In this document: positions 9,110 through 17,945 of the stretch, piece after piece
Layout of the letters: each line of letters starts with the position of its first letter
Numbering within the stretch: position 1 is the first letter of the stretch
From: Sphaerimonospora cavernae
Lineage (GTDB): Bacteria > Actinomycetota > Actinomycetes > Streptosporangiales > Streptosporangiaceae
NCBI RefSeq assembly: GCF_042435035.1
Contig: NZ_JBHMQT010000021.1
Coordinates: forward strand, 1 to 64,000
Reading direction: 5' to 3'
Length of the DNA: 64,000 bases
Program-made: the position numbers and the translations under genes
The notes under the pieces: generated by a model
Databases searched by the model: none
What the model was told of the DNA's origin: nothing
The model's input: the letters and a program-made list of their open reading frames with translations, nothing else

Positions 9110-10045
9110 TCAGGCGGCGGCGGTCGCCATCTTGCGCAGACGCGAGAGCGCGTCGCGTTCCAGCCGCCGGGCACGGTCACGACCGATGCCGTAACGCTGC
9201 CCCACCTCGGTCAGAGTGTGCTCACGGCCGTCGACCAGGCCGTAACGCCAGCGCAGCATCTCGCTGACCTGACCCTCCAGCCCGGTCAGCCAGTCCTCCA
9301 GGCATTCCTTGTCGAGTGTGGCCATCGCCTGCTCCTCGGGGTCGGCCCAGGTGTCGTCAGCGAGCATGTCACCGAGCTCGGTCTCGTCCTCATCACCCAC
9401 ACCGAGCTGCAGCGACACCGGGTCGCTGGCCCAGCGGCGCAGCTCCTGCACCCGCTCGATCGGCAGGTCGAGCACCTCGGCCAGCTCCGCGTCGGACGGT
9501 TCGGTGTCGAACTCGGCCAGCATGTCCCTGCGGACCCGCATCAGCCGGGTCATCTGCTCCCCCGCGTGCGTGGGCAGCCGCACCGGCCGCGCCTGCTCGT
9601 GAATCGAGCGGCCGACGGCCTGTCTGATCCACCACGTGGCATAGGTGGAGAACTTGTACCCCCGCCGATAGTCGAACTTCTCCACCGCCCGGACCAGACC
9701 GAGGTTGCCCTCCTGGACCAGATCGATCAGCGGCATCCCCCGGCCTGAATATTTCCTGGCCACCGCCACCACGAGTCGCAGGTTCGCCTGAATGAACTCG
9801 TCCTTGGCGCGGCGCCCCGAGACCGCGATGCGTTCCAACTCCTCATCCGTCGCATCCTTGATCTTCGGCTCGGCCCGGCCGCTGTCGAGCAACTGCTCCG
9901 CGAAGAGCCCGGCCTCGATGCGCTTGGCGAGCTCCACCTCCTGCTCCGCGGTCAGCAGGGGGACCCGCCCGATCTCGATCAGGTAGGTCCCGAGCAGGTC
10001 CCGGTCCGAGACTTGCCGGTCCTGCGTCCGATTCCCCGTCGCCAT
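9110..10045 (-). CDS. RNA polymerase sigma-70 family factor (group 2, principal-like)
   Basis: A 311-residue sigma factor from the ATG at 10045. It has a region 1.2 (DLLGTYLIEIGRVPLLT), a complete region 2 with ANLRLVVAVARKYSGRGMPL, IDLVQEGNLGLVRAVEKFDY and GYKFSTYATWWIRQAVGRSI, region 3, and a region 4 helix-turn-helix (TLTEVGQRYGIGRDRARRLE). It lacks the long basic/acidic N-terminal extension of the actinobacterial housekeeping factor (HrdB/SigA) and its length matches SigB or HrdA/C/D-type paralogues, so I call it a non-essential group 2 factor. The frame is open further upstream, but the ATG has an AAGAGGTG site about six bases before it. The terminator downstream indicates a monocistronic end. 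Confidence 0.93.
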   Translation of the reverse strand: MATGNRTQDRQVSDRDLLGTYLIEIGRVPLLTAEQEVELAKRIEAGLFAEQLLDSGRAEPKIKDATDEELERIAVSGRRAKDEFIQANLRLVVAVARKYSGRGMPLIDLVQEGNLGLVRAVEKFDYRRGYKFSTYATWWIRQAVGRSIHEQARPVRLPTHAGEQMTRLMRVRRDMLAEFDTEPSDAELAEVLDLPIERVQELRRWASDPVSLQLGVGDEDETELGDMLADDTWADPEEQAMATLDKECLEDWLTGLEGQVSEMLRWRYGLVDGREHTLTEVGQRYGIGRDRARRLERDALSRLRKMATAAA

Positions 10046-10248
10046 TCGCTGGCACCTCTTCCACCGCGCGACCATGTGCACTGTGCGGATCCGGCTCCCC
10101 CGGCTCCTGACCCGACCAACGAATTGTCCGTGGCAAAGATTCCGTAAATTAATACGACCGGGGAATGGTTTTCGATTCCTCCCCAAGGAGGATGCGGTCC
10201 CCGGAAAACCCCCGACTACCCGGGCAGAGGCGGCCCAAACGATGCGGA

Positions 10249-10947
10249 TCAGCGCGTTGGACCGGCGACCGGCCGTACCGTGATCTCGGTGACATGGGCG
10301 TCCGGCGTCGCCGTGACGGCGGCGAGCACCGCTTTCGCCACCGAATCGGGGTCAAGATACCGCTCCGGCTGGTAGGGACCTCCCTCCTGGGCCCGTACGT
10401 CCCGCTGCATGTCGGTGTCCACTCGTCCGGGATAGATCGTGGTGACCCGTACGCCGTTGGAGCACTCCTCCTCCCGCAGCACGTCGGCGAAGGCTCGCAG
10501 CGCGAACTTACTCGCCGCGTACGAGCCCCAGCCGGCGTTGGCCCGCCGCCCGGCCCCCGAGTTGATGAGCACCACATGGCCGCGTGCCGCCCGCAGGGCG
10601 GGAAGCAGCAGCCGGGTCAGCTCCGCCACCGCTACGATGTTGATCTCGAAGGACGTCCGCCACACCTCTGCCGGAGTATCGGCGAGATGACCGAGCCGGG
10701 CGATCCCGGCACTGTGCACGAGCAGGTCGAGCCGGTCGAGACCTTCGATCCCCGCGACGTCGGACGGCGCCAACCCGGACAGCTCCACCGCCCAGGGGCG
10801 GGCGTCCGGCAGTTCGGCGCAGACCCGGTCGAGCGCGGCGCGGTCCCGCCCGCCGAGCAGTAGGGCGTGTGTGGGGGCCAGGGTCCGGGCGATCGCGGCG
10901 CCCACCCCCCGCGAGGCTCCCGTGATCAAAGCTGTGGGTCGCGACAT
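10249..10947 (-). CDS. Short-chain dehydrogenase/reductase
   Basis: A 232-residue SDR. The N-terminal Rossmann motif is TGASRGVGAAI, NSGAG supplies the catalytic serine region, and YAASK is the catalytic Tyr-x-x-x-Lys. GGRDR after strand 2 suggests NADP(H) preference. Substrate cannot be told from sequence. The start is the ATG at 10947; a long overlapping upstream extension of the frame has no SDR character and is ignored. The gene is 61 bases downstream of the hydrolase gene and could share its transcript; the sigma factor gene follows after 203 bases. Confidence 0.88.
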   Translation of the reverse strand: MSRPTALITGASRGVGAAIARTLAPTHALLLGGRDRAALDRVCAELPDARPWAVELSGLAPSDVAGIEGLDRLDLLVHSAGIARLGHLADTPAEVWRTSFEINIVAVAELTRLLLPALRAARGHVVLINSGAGRRANAGWGSYAASKFALRAFADVLREEECSNGVRVTTIYPGRVDTDMQRDVRAQEGGPYQPERYLDPDSVAKAVLAAVTATPDAHVTEITVRPVAGPTR

Positions 10948-11008
10948 GATCCTCACTCTAAATCTCAGGCCGGAGGATCTCCGGTTAGTCCCCTGGAAAT
11001 CGCCGGAC

Positions 11009-11824
11009 TCAGCCCTTGATGAAGGCGAGCAGATCGTCGTTGAGCTCGTCCGCGTGCGTGACGAACAGGCCATGGCCGGCCGTCGGATACTCCCGGTAGA
11101 GGCTGCCGGGCACGAGCGCGGCCGTACGGCGTCCGGTGATCTCGACGCGTGCCGAGGCGTCCGCGGCACCGTGCACGACGAGCACGGGCACAGTGATCGC
11201 ACGCAGCGCGGCCCGATGGTCGGCGTGGAAGGCGGCCTCGAAGAGCCGCGCCGTCGCCCACGGTGACGTGGCCAGGCACTGTGCGAGCATCCAGTCGATG
11301 AGCGCGGGCGAGACGTCGTTGCCGAGGTGGGTGGCGAACCATATCTGCGTCTGCTTGGCGAACCACTTGGGCCGATCGGTTCTGAACTCGGCGAGCGTGG
11401 CACGCAGCGCGGCTTCGGGAGCGCCCTCCGGGTTGTCATCGGTCCGCTTCAGGAAAGGCAGCACGGCGGAGATGAACGCGACGCGGGCGACCCGGCCGTC
11501 TCCGTGCCTGGCCAGGTAGCGGGCCAACTCGGCACCGCCTGCCGAATGTCCCACCAGCGTCACCTCGTACAGGTCGAGGTGTTCGATCAGCGCCGCGATG
11601 TCATCGGCGGAGGCGTCCAGGTCGTAGCCGTCGGACGGCCGATCGGACCGGCCGTGCCCGCGCCGGTCCAGTGTGATGCACCGGTACCCGCGTTCCACGA
11701 AGAACTGGATCTGGTACTCCCACATGTCGCCGCTCAGTGCCCAGCTCGCGGCGAACAGGATTGGCGCACCCCTGCCATAGCTCTCGTAGGCCAGGCGGGT
11801 CCCATCCGGGGTCTCGAAGAACAT
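11009..11824 (-). CDS. Alpha/beta hydrolase (non-haem chloroperoxidase-like)
   Basis: A 271-residue alpha/beta hydrolase beginning MFFETPDGTRLAYESYG. The catalytic triad is visible: the nucleophile Ser in LVGHSAGGAELARYLARHG, the Asp region VLVVHGAADASARVE, and the His in YPTAGHGLFVTHADELN. Oxyanion-type motif and overall layout resemble the cofactor-free haloperoxidase/esterase group. I chose the ATG at 11824 because GAGGAGCCGGAG lies immediately upstream. It probably acts on a small ester, lactone or peracid, with the substrate unknown. It heads a possible two-gene unit with the SDR. Confidence 0.88.
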   Translation of the reverse strand: MFFETPDGTRLAYESYGRGAPILFAASWALSGDMWEYQIQFFVERGYRCITLDRRGHGRSDRPSDGYDLDASADDIAALIEHLDLYEVTLVGHSAGGAELARYLARHGDGRVARVAFISAVLPFLKRTDDNPEGAPEAALRATLAEFRTDRPKWFAKQTQIWFATHLGNDVSPALIDWMLAQCLATSPWATARLFEAAFHADHRAALRAITVPVLVVHGAADASARVEITGRRTAALVPGSLYREYPTAGHGLFVTHADELNDDLLAFIKG

Positions 11825-11969
11825 CTCCGGCTCCTCACACTCTCCTCGTGGTTCCGTCGCTCGTACGGCCACTCGTACGGCACATGTCGGAGTCTGGTGG
11901 AACCCGGAAAAGCAGGCGATTACGCGACAGGTAAGGAGAGCTGAGACAGGAGAACCAAGAAAGGAGAGC

Positions 11970-12009
11970 GGCGGGGCGCCCCGGTGTGACACCAACGGAG
12001 CGCCCCGCC
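11970..12009. terminator. Nested hairpin downstream of the nucleotidyltransferase gene
   Basis: Inverted repeats GGCGGGGCGC (11970-11979) and GCGCCCCGCC (12000-12009) flank a 20-base loop that itself contains the small palindrome GGTGTGACACC. The hairpin lies in the 345-base gap 11825-12169 between two minus-strand genes and is the only structure I see there. It could terminate transcription from the nucleotidyltransferase gene (stop at 12170), though no T-run follows. Confidence 0.5.
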
Positions 12010-12169
12010 TCAGACCACGGGTCCGGGCGCGCCCGCACGCGCGCCCGCCGCGGTGTGAAGGAGAGGTAACGCACTCCGGAACTTCCCGGTCCTCGGTCGG
12101 GACAAGCTGTTGACCGGTGTAAGCCCTGCTCACGACGCTCCCACGGGCAGGTCAGCCCGACTGGGAGGC

Positions 12170-12859
12170 TCAATCCACCTCGGGGATGTCCACGTCGAAC
12201 TCGGCGTCGCCGTCATCGACCCTGCGGAGCTTGATGTCCTCCACCCAGGCGTAGGCGAAACGGCGCACTTCGGCGATCCACTCCTCATCGAGGCCGCATT
12301 CGGCGAACACCTCGTCCGCCAGGAGATCGACTGTTTCCAGCCGTTCGGCCAGGTCCTCCGTACGCCAGTCGTCGTCGTGCCGGGCACCGAGCCGTTCGAG
12401 CGTGCGGAAGCCGTACAGGTCGGAAACCGAGGCCACATCGACGAAGTCTCGTGCCAGGCCGCGGCCGTGGAGCGCCCTGACCCTGAGACCAACCGCGTCG
12501 TCGAGACCCACCACAGGGCATGGTTCGACGATGGAAGGCCGGTCCCGCAGGGCTTCGCGGAGCAGATTCACCTCGCACATCCGCCCGGTGATCTCGTCTG
12601 TGACGGCCACGCGGCCCATTCGCGAGCCGGTCTCCGCGGCTTCGGCCGACAGCCCGGTCGTTCGTAAAGCCGCCGCTACCGTGTCGGCGACCTCGGCCAG
12701 CGGCGTCTCGGCCGCGGTCGCGAACGTAAGGCCGTCGACTGGCCGACCCATGCGGCCATGCGCACGCAGCGCGTAACCACCGGCGAGCAACCGACCGTAC
12801 CGTCCGAGAACAGCACGGACGTCCTCGACGAGGCGAAGGGTGGAAAGCGGACAATTCAA
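12170..12859 (-). CDS. AbiEii/AbiGii-like nucleotidyl transferase family protein
   Basis: A 229-residue protein with the layout of the nucleotidyltransferase AbiEii/AbiGii toxin family: LLAGGYALRAHG near residue 25 (the GG-x-A-L-x-x-H-G start of the fold), R-x-x-x-D-G shortly after, and a C-terminal helical part with ARDFVDVASVSDLYG. The second acidic residue of the usual R-x-T-x-D-x-D pattern is not evident (GRPVDGLTFAT), so catalysis is uncertain. Members range from toxins of type IV toxin-antitoxin pairs to housekeeping nucleotidyltransferases. The start is a TTG at 12859, with a stop just upstream and GGAGAGGGG about 14 bases before it. A 64-codon gene lies 66 bases upstream on the same strand. 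Confidence 0.6.
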   Translation of the reverse strand: MNCPLSTLRLVEDVRAVLGRYGRLLAGGYALRAHGRMGRPVDGLTFATAAETPLAEVADTVAAALRTTGLSAEAAETGSRMGRVAVTDEITGRMCEVNLLREALRDRPSIVEPCPVVGLDDAVGLRVRALHGRGLARDFVDVASVSDLYGFRTLERLGARHDDDWRTEDLAERLETVDLLADEVFAECGLDEEWIAEVRRFAYAWVEDIKLRRVDDGDAEFDVDIPEVD

Positions 12860-12925
12860 CCGTGATCACTACGTCCCCTCTCCGATGTCCCGGCCCAGCC
12901 GGCCGGCTATGCCTGCCATGACCGG

Positions 12926-13120
12926 CTATCCGGACACACCGTAGAGCAGGCGGATGCGCCAGGTGGCGTCGACGATGTCGTACCACGTCAGGCACAACCG
13001 GGCCTCGGCCTCCTCTGTGCGGGCCTCGGCGGCCAGCAGACGATCACCGGTCAGGCGTGCCGCCTCTTGTTTCAGCCCGGCCGCCATCTTCTGGAACATG
13101 AACTGCTCGCGGGATTCCAT
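12926..13120 (-). CDS. Small hypothetical protein (64 aa)
   Basis: A 64-residue protein with AAGGTG five bases before its ATG, which supports it being real. It is mostly predicted helix (QKMAAGLKQEAARLTGDRLL, then an EARTEEAEARL charged stretch), followed by TWYDIVDATWRIRLLYG. I recognise no family. Position and strand suggest co-transcription with the AbiEii-like gene 66 bases downstream, so an antitoxin or partner role is possible but unproven. Confidence 0.5.
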   Translation of the reverse strand: MESREQFMFQKMAAGLKQEAARLTGDRLLAAEARTEEAEARLCLTWYDIVDATWRIRLLYGVSG

Positions 13121-13255
13121 TCGTCACCTTCCGCCGCAGAGCCACTGTTCCCCTCGTAAATACCCCCACATCCCAACAAAATTCACCAGGACGCCGATCC
13201 CCACGATCGCCAATCCAGGCGCGTTGCCCCATGTGCCCCCACATACCCGCCGGGT

Positions 13256-13325
13256 GGCCCGGGGGAATCTCACACCCCCGGGCCCCCACAGAACGGAGCG
13301 TGACAGTCTCCCGTCACTCCGCTCG
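13256..13325 (-). other. Group II intron RNA domains V and VI
   Basis: On the minus strand CGGAGTGAC, GGGAGACT and GTCACGCTCCG (13321-13294) make the compact stem, internal bulge and GAGA-type tetraloop of domain V, followed by TTCTGTGGGGG. The next hairpin, GGCCCGGGGG paired with CCCCCGGGCC (13256-13265 with 13275-13284), matches domain VI; its unpaired segment contains an A that could be the branch point. Assigned by pattern and by position right after the maturase frame. Confidence 0.7.
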
Positions 13326-13807
13326 TCTCATCCCAATCCGTCAGAACTCGGTCATCCAGGGCCCAGTGAGCGAACAGGGCGGGCTGACGTTCCAGCACCT
13401 CTTGGCTTTCTTGAACGACCTCAGCCGTTTGAACTTCCGTCGCCCCCAGCGCACCAGGTAGGTGTTGATGCGCCGGATAAGAGCGTCGAGCTCGGTCCGG
13501 TAGAACCTGCCGTAGTAGTTCATCCAGCCGCGGACGACCGGATTGATCCACTGGGCGAGTTCCGCCAGATCGGTGGTGGTGTGCAGATGGATGCGCCAGG
13601 AACGGATCACTTCGCCCATCTTCCTGCGGGCGTCCTTACTGACCGCCGGGAGGAACGCCGCGAACATGCTCGTCCCATCCCGGTTCGGTGCTTTCCTGGC
13701 CCGGAAGGTATACCCCAGGAACGTGAACGACGTCTGCTCATGAGCCAGACGCCGGTTACGGTCCTTGCAGTACACAATCTTGGTCTTGGCCGGGTGCAGC
13801 CGCACTC
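13270..13807 (-). pseudogene. Group II intron reverse transcriptase/maturase, C-terminal fragment with frameshift
   Basis: Reading from about 13807, LHPAKTKIVYCKDRNRR is the end of the RT domain (motif 7 region). FTFLGYTFRAR, LAQWINPVVRGWMNYYGRFY and RRKFKRLRSFKKAKRCW form the maturase/X domain typical of bacterial group II introns. The frame then slips near 13395: the expected PALFAHWAL ending appears in another frame. The first two thirds of the protein, including the YADD active site, are absent, so the fragment cannot be functional. Confidence 0.8.
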
Positions 13808-13810
13808 GGC

Positions 13811-14515
13811 CACCTGGTAGGAATCGACGGCAGCGGCCAGCAGCCGGCGGGTGGCGCAGTAGGCCAAGGTGACCACCCGCGCCTGGGGGTAACGGCCGCC
13901 GTCGGGGATCGCGAACTCCTGCTCCACGGTCCCCTGATGGGACAGGTCCAGGGTGGTCCCGTCGAACGCGGTCACCGCCAGCCCGAACAGCGACGCCCCC
14001 TTCACCTGCGGGAAGGTGGGCCCGTCCAGCCGGGCGAGCGTGTCGAACAACAGCCGCATCACCTCGGCCGGGAAGCCGGTGCGGGCCTGCGACAAGGCCG
14101 ACCCGGTCGGGGTCTTTTCGCCCGGCGGTCGCGGTCCTGGCAGTCCCCTCCGTGCCAAGGTCCGTGCCACCACGCTGTCGTATCCCTCGTCGCTGTACAT
14201 GGCGAGGTTGAGCAGGGTGGCGGCGATGACCTCGCCGGTCAGTGTCCGCCGACGCTGGTCGACATGCCCGGAGCGGTGCACTGCATCGGCGATCGCGTCG
14301 GCGGGCACGACCTGCGTCAACAACCCCGCTCCGCCACCGAGCGCACCTCCCGGCCCGGCTACCACCATCTCGCGCAGCAGCCGCCGCTGTCGTTCCTCCT
14401 CGGAATCGACGTCGGCCTCTCCGTCGAGAGCGGCATCGGCATGGACGAAGAGGGCATGAGCGTGCCAGACTGCGACAACGAAACTCCTGGTTAGGGCTGT
14501 GTCTCGACAACCCAT
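13811..14515 (-). pseudogene. IS4-family transposase, N-terminal fragment
   Basis: The frame encodes an IS4-type transposase N-terminal domain (LTQVVPADAIADAVHRSG, LTGEVIAATLLNLAMYSDEGYDSVVARTL) and the start of the DDE catalytic domain with TAFDGTTLDLSHQG, giving the first catalytic Asp. It is cut at AAAVDSYQVAE, where group II intron sequence begins, so the second Asp and the YREK/E region are lost. The true start is uncertain: 14515 and the ATG at 14368 are both possible. Confidence 0.75.
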
Positions 14516-14531
14516 GTCCTACCAGGAGTTT
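14481..14531. repeat. Inverted repeat at the transposase 5' end
   Basis: AAACTCCTGGT (14481-14491) and ACCAGGAGTTT (14521-14531) are perfect 11-bp inverted repeats 29 bases apart. They lie at the 5' end of the transposase frame. They may be a leader hairpin of the IS or part of its terminal sequence; no matching end is recognisable on the other side. Confidence 0.6.
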
Positions 14532-14658
14532 TGCTATTCCGTGATCACTCGCTGTGCCTGCCGGCAACCGTTGCACGAACGATGCCACTGCCGTCGAAAC
14601 GGACACAGAGATCGATATGTCACTTAACCAAGGGCGGTGCCACATACCCCCATGCCGC

Positions 14659-14774
14659 GATCTTGCAGTTTTTCTTACATTGGCTTCTTGGCCTGGACGA
14701 ACGACATTCGTGATCTTGTAGAAGTTGACATCTGATCACCTTGAACCCGACCGACACCTTTGGTGATCTTGCAC
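14659..14774. repeat. Three GATCTTG[C/T]A elements at exact 53-bp spacing
   Basis: GATCTTGCAG (14659), GATCTTGTAG (14712) and GATCTTGCAC (14765) recur with a 53-bp period in the relatively AT-rich 375-base gap 14516-14890. The rest of the units matches only partially (about half of positions between units 1 and 2), as in a decayed tandem repeat. I find no gene in this gap. Confidence 0.5.
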
Positions 14775-16341
14775 TCCAATCGGCAAACATGACCGTTCTC
14801 AACATTGGACACATTCTACGCAATCGGCATTTAATTCCCGTATTTGTTTAGGATTTAACCACGAGAACAGTTGCCATTTCTCAGCCATGCGTGAGAGAAT
14901 TCCAACAGATTTTCGAAAGTGACGGGAGTGTCGAGTTCGAGAGGGTGTGGCTGATGAAGCCAGCGGAGGCGCGCGTCACAACGCCCGCAGGCCTCCCCAA
15001 CCCGGATGCGACTGTCCACCCTCGCCCGGACTTGTCAGATCCCCCGGATCTGCCGATTTTCGGGGATGGGACGCTGCCGGGTCCGCGGTGGTGGGCCGCG
15101 GTGCAGGCAGCGGCGGCCGCCCGCGCCTCGGGCGGTTGGGTGCGTTCTCGGCAGTGGTCTGATTGGCGTGACTGGCTCACCTCCGTCCCCGGAATATCCT
15201 CGGACGCCGCGCTCCCGAACGCTGGGTCCCAGTACGGTGCGCCAGGTGACGGTGTATCAGGTGACGGTGTATCAGGTGCCGCGTGCCTCGGTGACGGCTT
15301 CGATAGCCGCGACCTAGCCGACCCCACTGGTGATCACGACGATGTGGACGACCAGGCGGACCAGCGAACGGACACAGGCAGCGGTGAGGGTGAACGGCCC
15401 GCTCCAGTTGGGGAAGGCTGCGTGTCTGATCGCGGCGGATGCGAGGAAGCTGAAGCTGACGGTGTTGAAGCTGACACCGTTGATTCTGAGGGGGCTGAAG
15501 AGGCTGGGGCGGGGTCGTGGCCGTTGGTGTCGGTGGTGCGGGAGTCCGCGCTGGCGCTGGCGTTGACCCCGGTCCCGGACGCGCCCCAGGAGTGTCTGGC
15601 CCAGTTGGAGGAGCTGATCTTCGCGCGGGATCGGCTGGAGGCGGCGATCGCGGTGCGTGCCCAGCGGGTGCATGCGGCCGGGGCGGCCCGTGAGCGCGGG
15701 CATGCCTCGACCAGGACCTGGCTGCGGTCGGTGTGCGGGACGAGCCGGCGGGTCGCCAACCGCGTGGTGGGCCTGGGCATGGAGCTGGAACGCCTGGCGC
15801 AGGTGAAGGCCGGGTACGCCGCCGGGAGCCTGAGCGAGGCGGTGGTGACGGCGATCTGCGCGGCCACCGCCGGGCTGAGTGACGCCGACGCGGCCAACGC
15901 CGAGACGATTCTGCTGGAGTTGGCCGAGGCGGCCGGGCCGGAGGAGATCGCCAAGGCGGGCCGCTATTTGCGGGCCGTGCTGGATCCCGACGGGGTGATC
16001 AAAGAGGTCGACGCCGACCACGACGCGCGGTTCCTGCTGGTGCGGGAGACCGACTCGGGCGGGATGGAGGGCGAGTTCCGCCTGCCGCGGGAGGCCGCCG
16101 CCCGGCTGCGCACCCTGCTCGACGCCTACGCCAAGCCCAAAGCCAAGGGCGACGAGCGGCCGCTTCGGGTCCGCAACGCCGACGCGTTCATCGCGCTGCT
16201 GGAGCAGCAGATCACCGCCGAGTTGCTGGTGCTGGTCAACGCCGAATCCCTCCCCGACGACACCGTGTCCGACGACACCGTGCCCGATGACGCTCCACCC
16301 AGCGACCCACCGTCCGGTGACCCACCGTCCGGTGACCCCGC

Positions 16342-16401
16342 GCCCGCTGACACCGCGCCCGCTGACACCGCGCCCGCTGACACCGCGCCTGCTGACACCG
16401 C
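16342..16401. repeat. 15-bp minisatellite, four copies
   Basis: Four tandem copies of GCCCGCTGACACCGC (last copy one mismatch) encode repeated PADTA in the linker of the DUF222-HNH gene. A similar two-copy 15-bp repeat occurs at 15245-15274. Confidence 0.9.
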
Positions 16402-16630
16402 GCCGGGTGATCTTTCGGTGGGTGAGGGTAACCCGTCGCGTGACGAGAGTGACGTGAACATCGAGGCCGGCCGGGAAGCACCCGACCAGGCCGAACACGG
16501 CTGCGAGACCGCCCGGCAGGAAGCCGGATCGGAAGATGAACCCGGCGAGGCCAGACCCGGCCCCAAGGTCGAGCGTGAGGGCTCCGGGCCGGAGGCAACC
16601 GGGACATGTATGACGATGCCGGGCGCGAGC

Positions 16631-16690
16631 GGGCCGGACACTGCCGGGCCGGACACTGCCGGGTCGGACACTGCCGGGTCGGACACTGCC
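16631..16690. repeat. 15-bp minisatellite, four copies
   Basis: Four tandem copies of GGG(C/T)CGGACACTGCC encode GPDTA/GSDTA units. It is a likely slippage site close to where the reading frame of the DUF222-HNH gene is lost. Confidence 0.9.
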
Positions 16691-17451
16691 GGGCCGGGCG
16701 AGAACGGGGACCGCGGGACCGGTGGCTGGAAGCGGAACGAGGGCAGCGGGATCGGCGGCCGGAGCAAAGGCAAGGGCCGGGGGAGCAAGGACAAGGGCCG
16801 AGGGAGCCCTGGGCACGACGGGAGCGGCCGCCTTGGCGACAGACCGACAGCCTTGCCGGGACCGACAGCTTTGGCGGGGCTGCGGGCTGGCCATGGCAGG
16901 CCGCGCTGCGCGCCCTGCCCGGGCTGCTGCTGTCCACCGGGCAACTGCTGCCGATCACCGACGTCCACCGCCTGGCCCGCACCTCCACCCTCATACGCCT
17001 GATCATGAACGCCCAGGGGCAGGTCCTGGACATGGGTCGCAAAGTCCGGCTGGCCACCCCCGCCCAGCGTCGCGCCGTCCTGGCTCGTTACGCCACCTGC
17101 ATGGTGGACGGCTGTCCCCTCCCGGCGAGCATGTGTCAGGTCGATCACGTGGACAACTGGAGCGACGGCGGCCGCACCGACCTCGCCAAACTCGGCCCCA
17201 CCTGCCAACATCACAACCGGGACCGCTACCGGCACCCCGACCGTTACATACGCCGCCAGATCGGCCCCGACCGATGGGCCTTCACCTACACCGGCCCCTA
17301 TCGCAACGGCCGCCGAATCAGGTGACCGCCTCGGTGTAGCGGACGGTGGTCACGGCGTCATTCCACTCGTCACGACACATGCCGCGTCGCCTGGGGCCGG
17401 TCCCACACATCAATCGGGCCCGGCCGATGGTGCGTGCCACGGGGTTTCCGA

Positions 17452-17895
17452 TCAGGCAGGGGTATTGAGACGGACCAGGGGTTCGCCATCGAGCTTGATG
17501 TCGGTGAGCAGCTCGTCGAGCTGAGTGGCGGATCTCACTCCCACGATCGGCACGATCTCCTGCGCCCGGAGCCAGGCGAGCACCACCTGGTTACGGGTCG
17601 CGCCCAGCTCGCCGGCCACCTCATCGAGCGCGGCGAGCCTCCGTACGGTGCCGGGGTGATCGTAGTGCTCGGCAGCGGCTTGCCCGTGTAGGCGCCGCCC
17701 GGCAGCGAGGTGTAAACCCAGATGGTCAGATCACCCTCTGAGCGCACGTAGTCCAGCGTCTCCTCGCCGACTTGAACGTGTCCTCACCGTGTCGGTGATC
17801 GTCCCACCGCGCTCGACGAACCGGTCGAGGATGGCGAACGAGGTCGCCTCGTCCACGGTGGTGCCGAACGGGATGGTTCCCAATGCGATTCTCAT
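17452..17895 (-). pseudogene. Aldo/keto reductase relic
   Basis: The start at 17895 encodes MRIALGTIPFGTTVDEATSF followed by AILDRFVERGGTITDT, a clear aldo/keto reductase N-terminus. The C-terminal end is also present up to the stop at 17452 (LAALDEVAGELGATRNQVVL, AWLRAQEIVPIVGVRS, QLDELL). The middle of the TIM barrel, including the catalytic Tyr/Lys region, is deleted and the two parts are in different frames. About 440 bases remain of an expected 900-1000. Confidence 0.8.
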
Positions 17896-17945
17896 GCCGC
17901 TCACCATCAATCTGGAGCGAGGCTAGAAAGATCACGGGACACGAC

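Larger units (their letters stand above)
13245..13810 (-). mobile_element. 3' half of a bacterial group II intron
   Basis: The 5' part of the intron and the reverse-transcriptase domain are missing; what remains is the end of the maturase frame followed by the catalytic RNA 3' domains. Reading leftwards the maturase C-terminus is followed by a domain V-like hairpin (13290-13325) and a domain VI-like hairpin (13256-13284). The intron end should be near 13245. At about 13810 the intron sequence abuts an IS4-type transposase on the same strand. Confidence 0.75.
14891..17325 (+). pseudogene. DUF222 / 13E12-repeat HNH endonuclease-like protein, frameshifted
   Basis: The first frame (14891-17002) encodes a variable N-terminus and then the DUF222 core from about residue 205 (CLAQLEELIFARDRLEAAIA, RSVCGTSRRVANRVVGLGMELERL, AETILLELAEAAGPEEIAKAGRYL). 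A long acidic linker rich in PADTA, PSGDP and GPDTAG units follows. The HNH part (RLARTSTLIRLIMNAQGQVLDMGRK, AVLARYATCMVDGCPLPASM, CQVDHVDNWSDGG, TCQHHNRD) is in another frame (16606-17325), so a one-base slip must lie in the linker, most likely 16800-16880. It is either a pseudogene, a sequence error in repetitive DNA, or a rare frameshifting gene. An ATG at 14954 behind GAGAGGGTG is an alternative start. Confidence 0.75.

Noticed and set aside
13256..13284. GGCCCGGGGG hairpin as a simple terminator
   Set aside because: Its place right after a domain V-like hairpin and a maturase frame fits domain VI of a group II intron better.
16342..16690. Tandem 15-bp repeats as a possible CRISPR array
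   Set aside because: Units are directly adjacent with no unique spacers, and they encode protein repeats.
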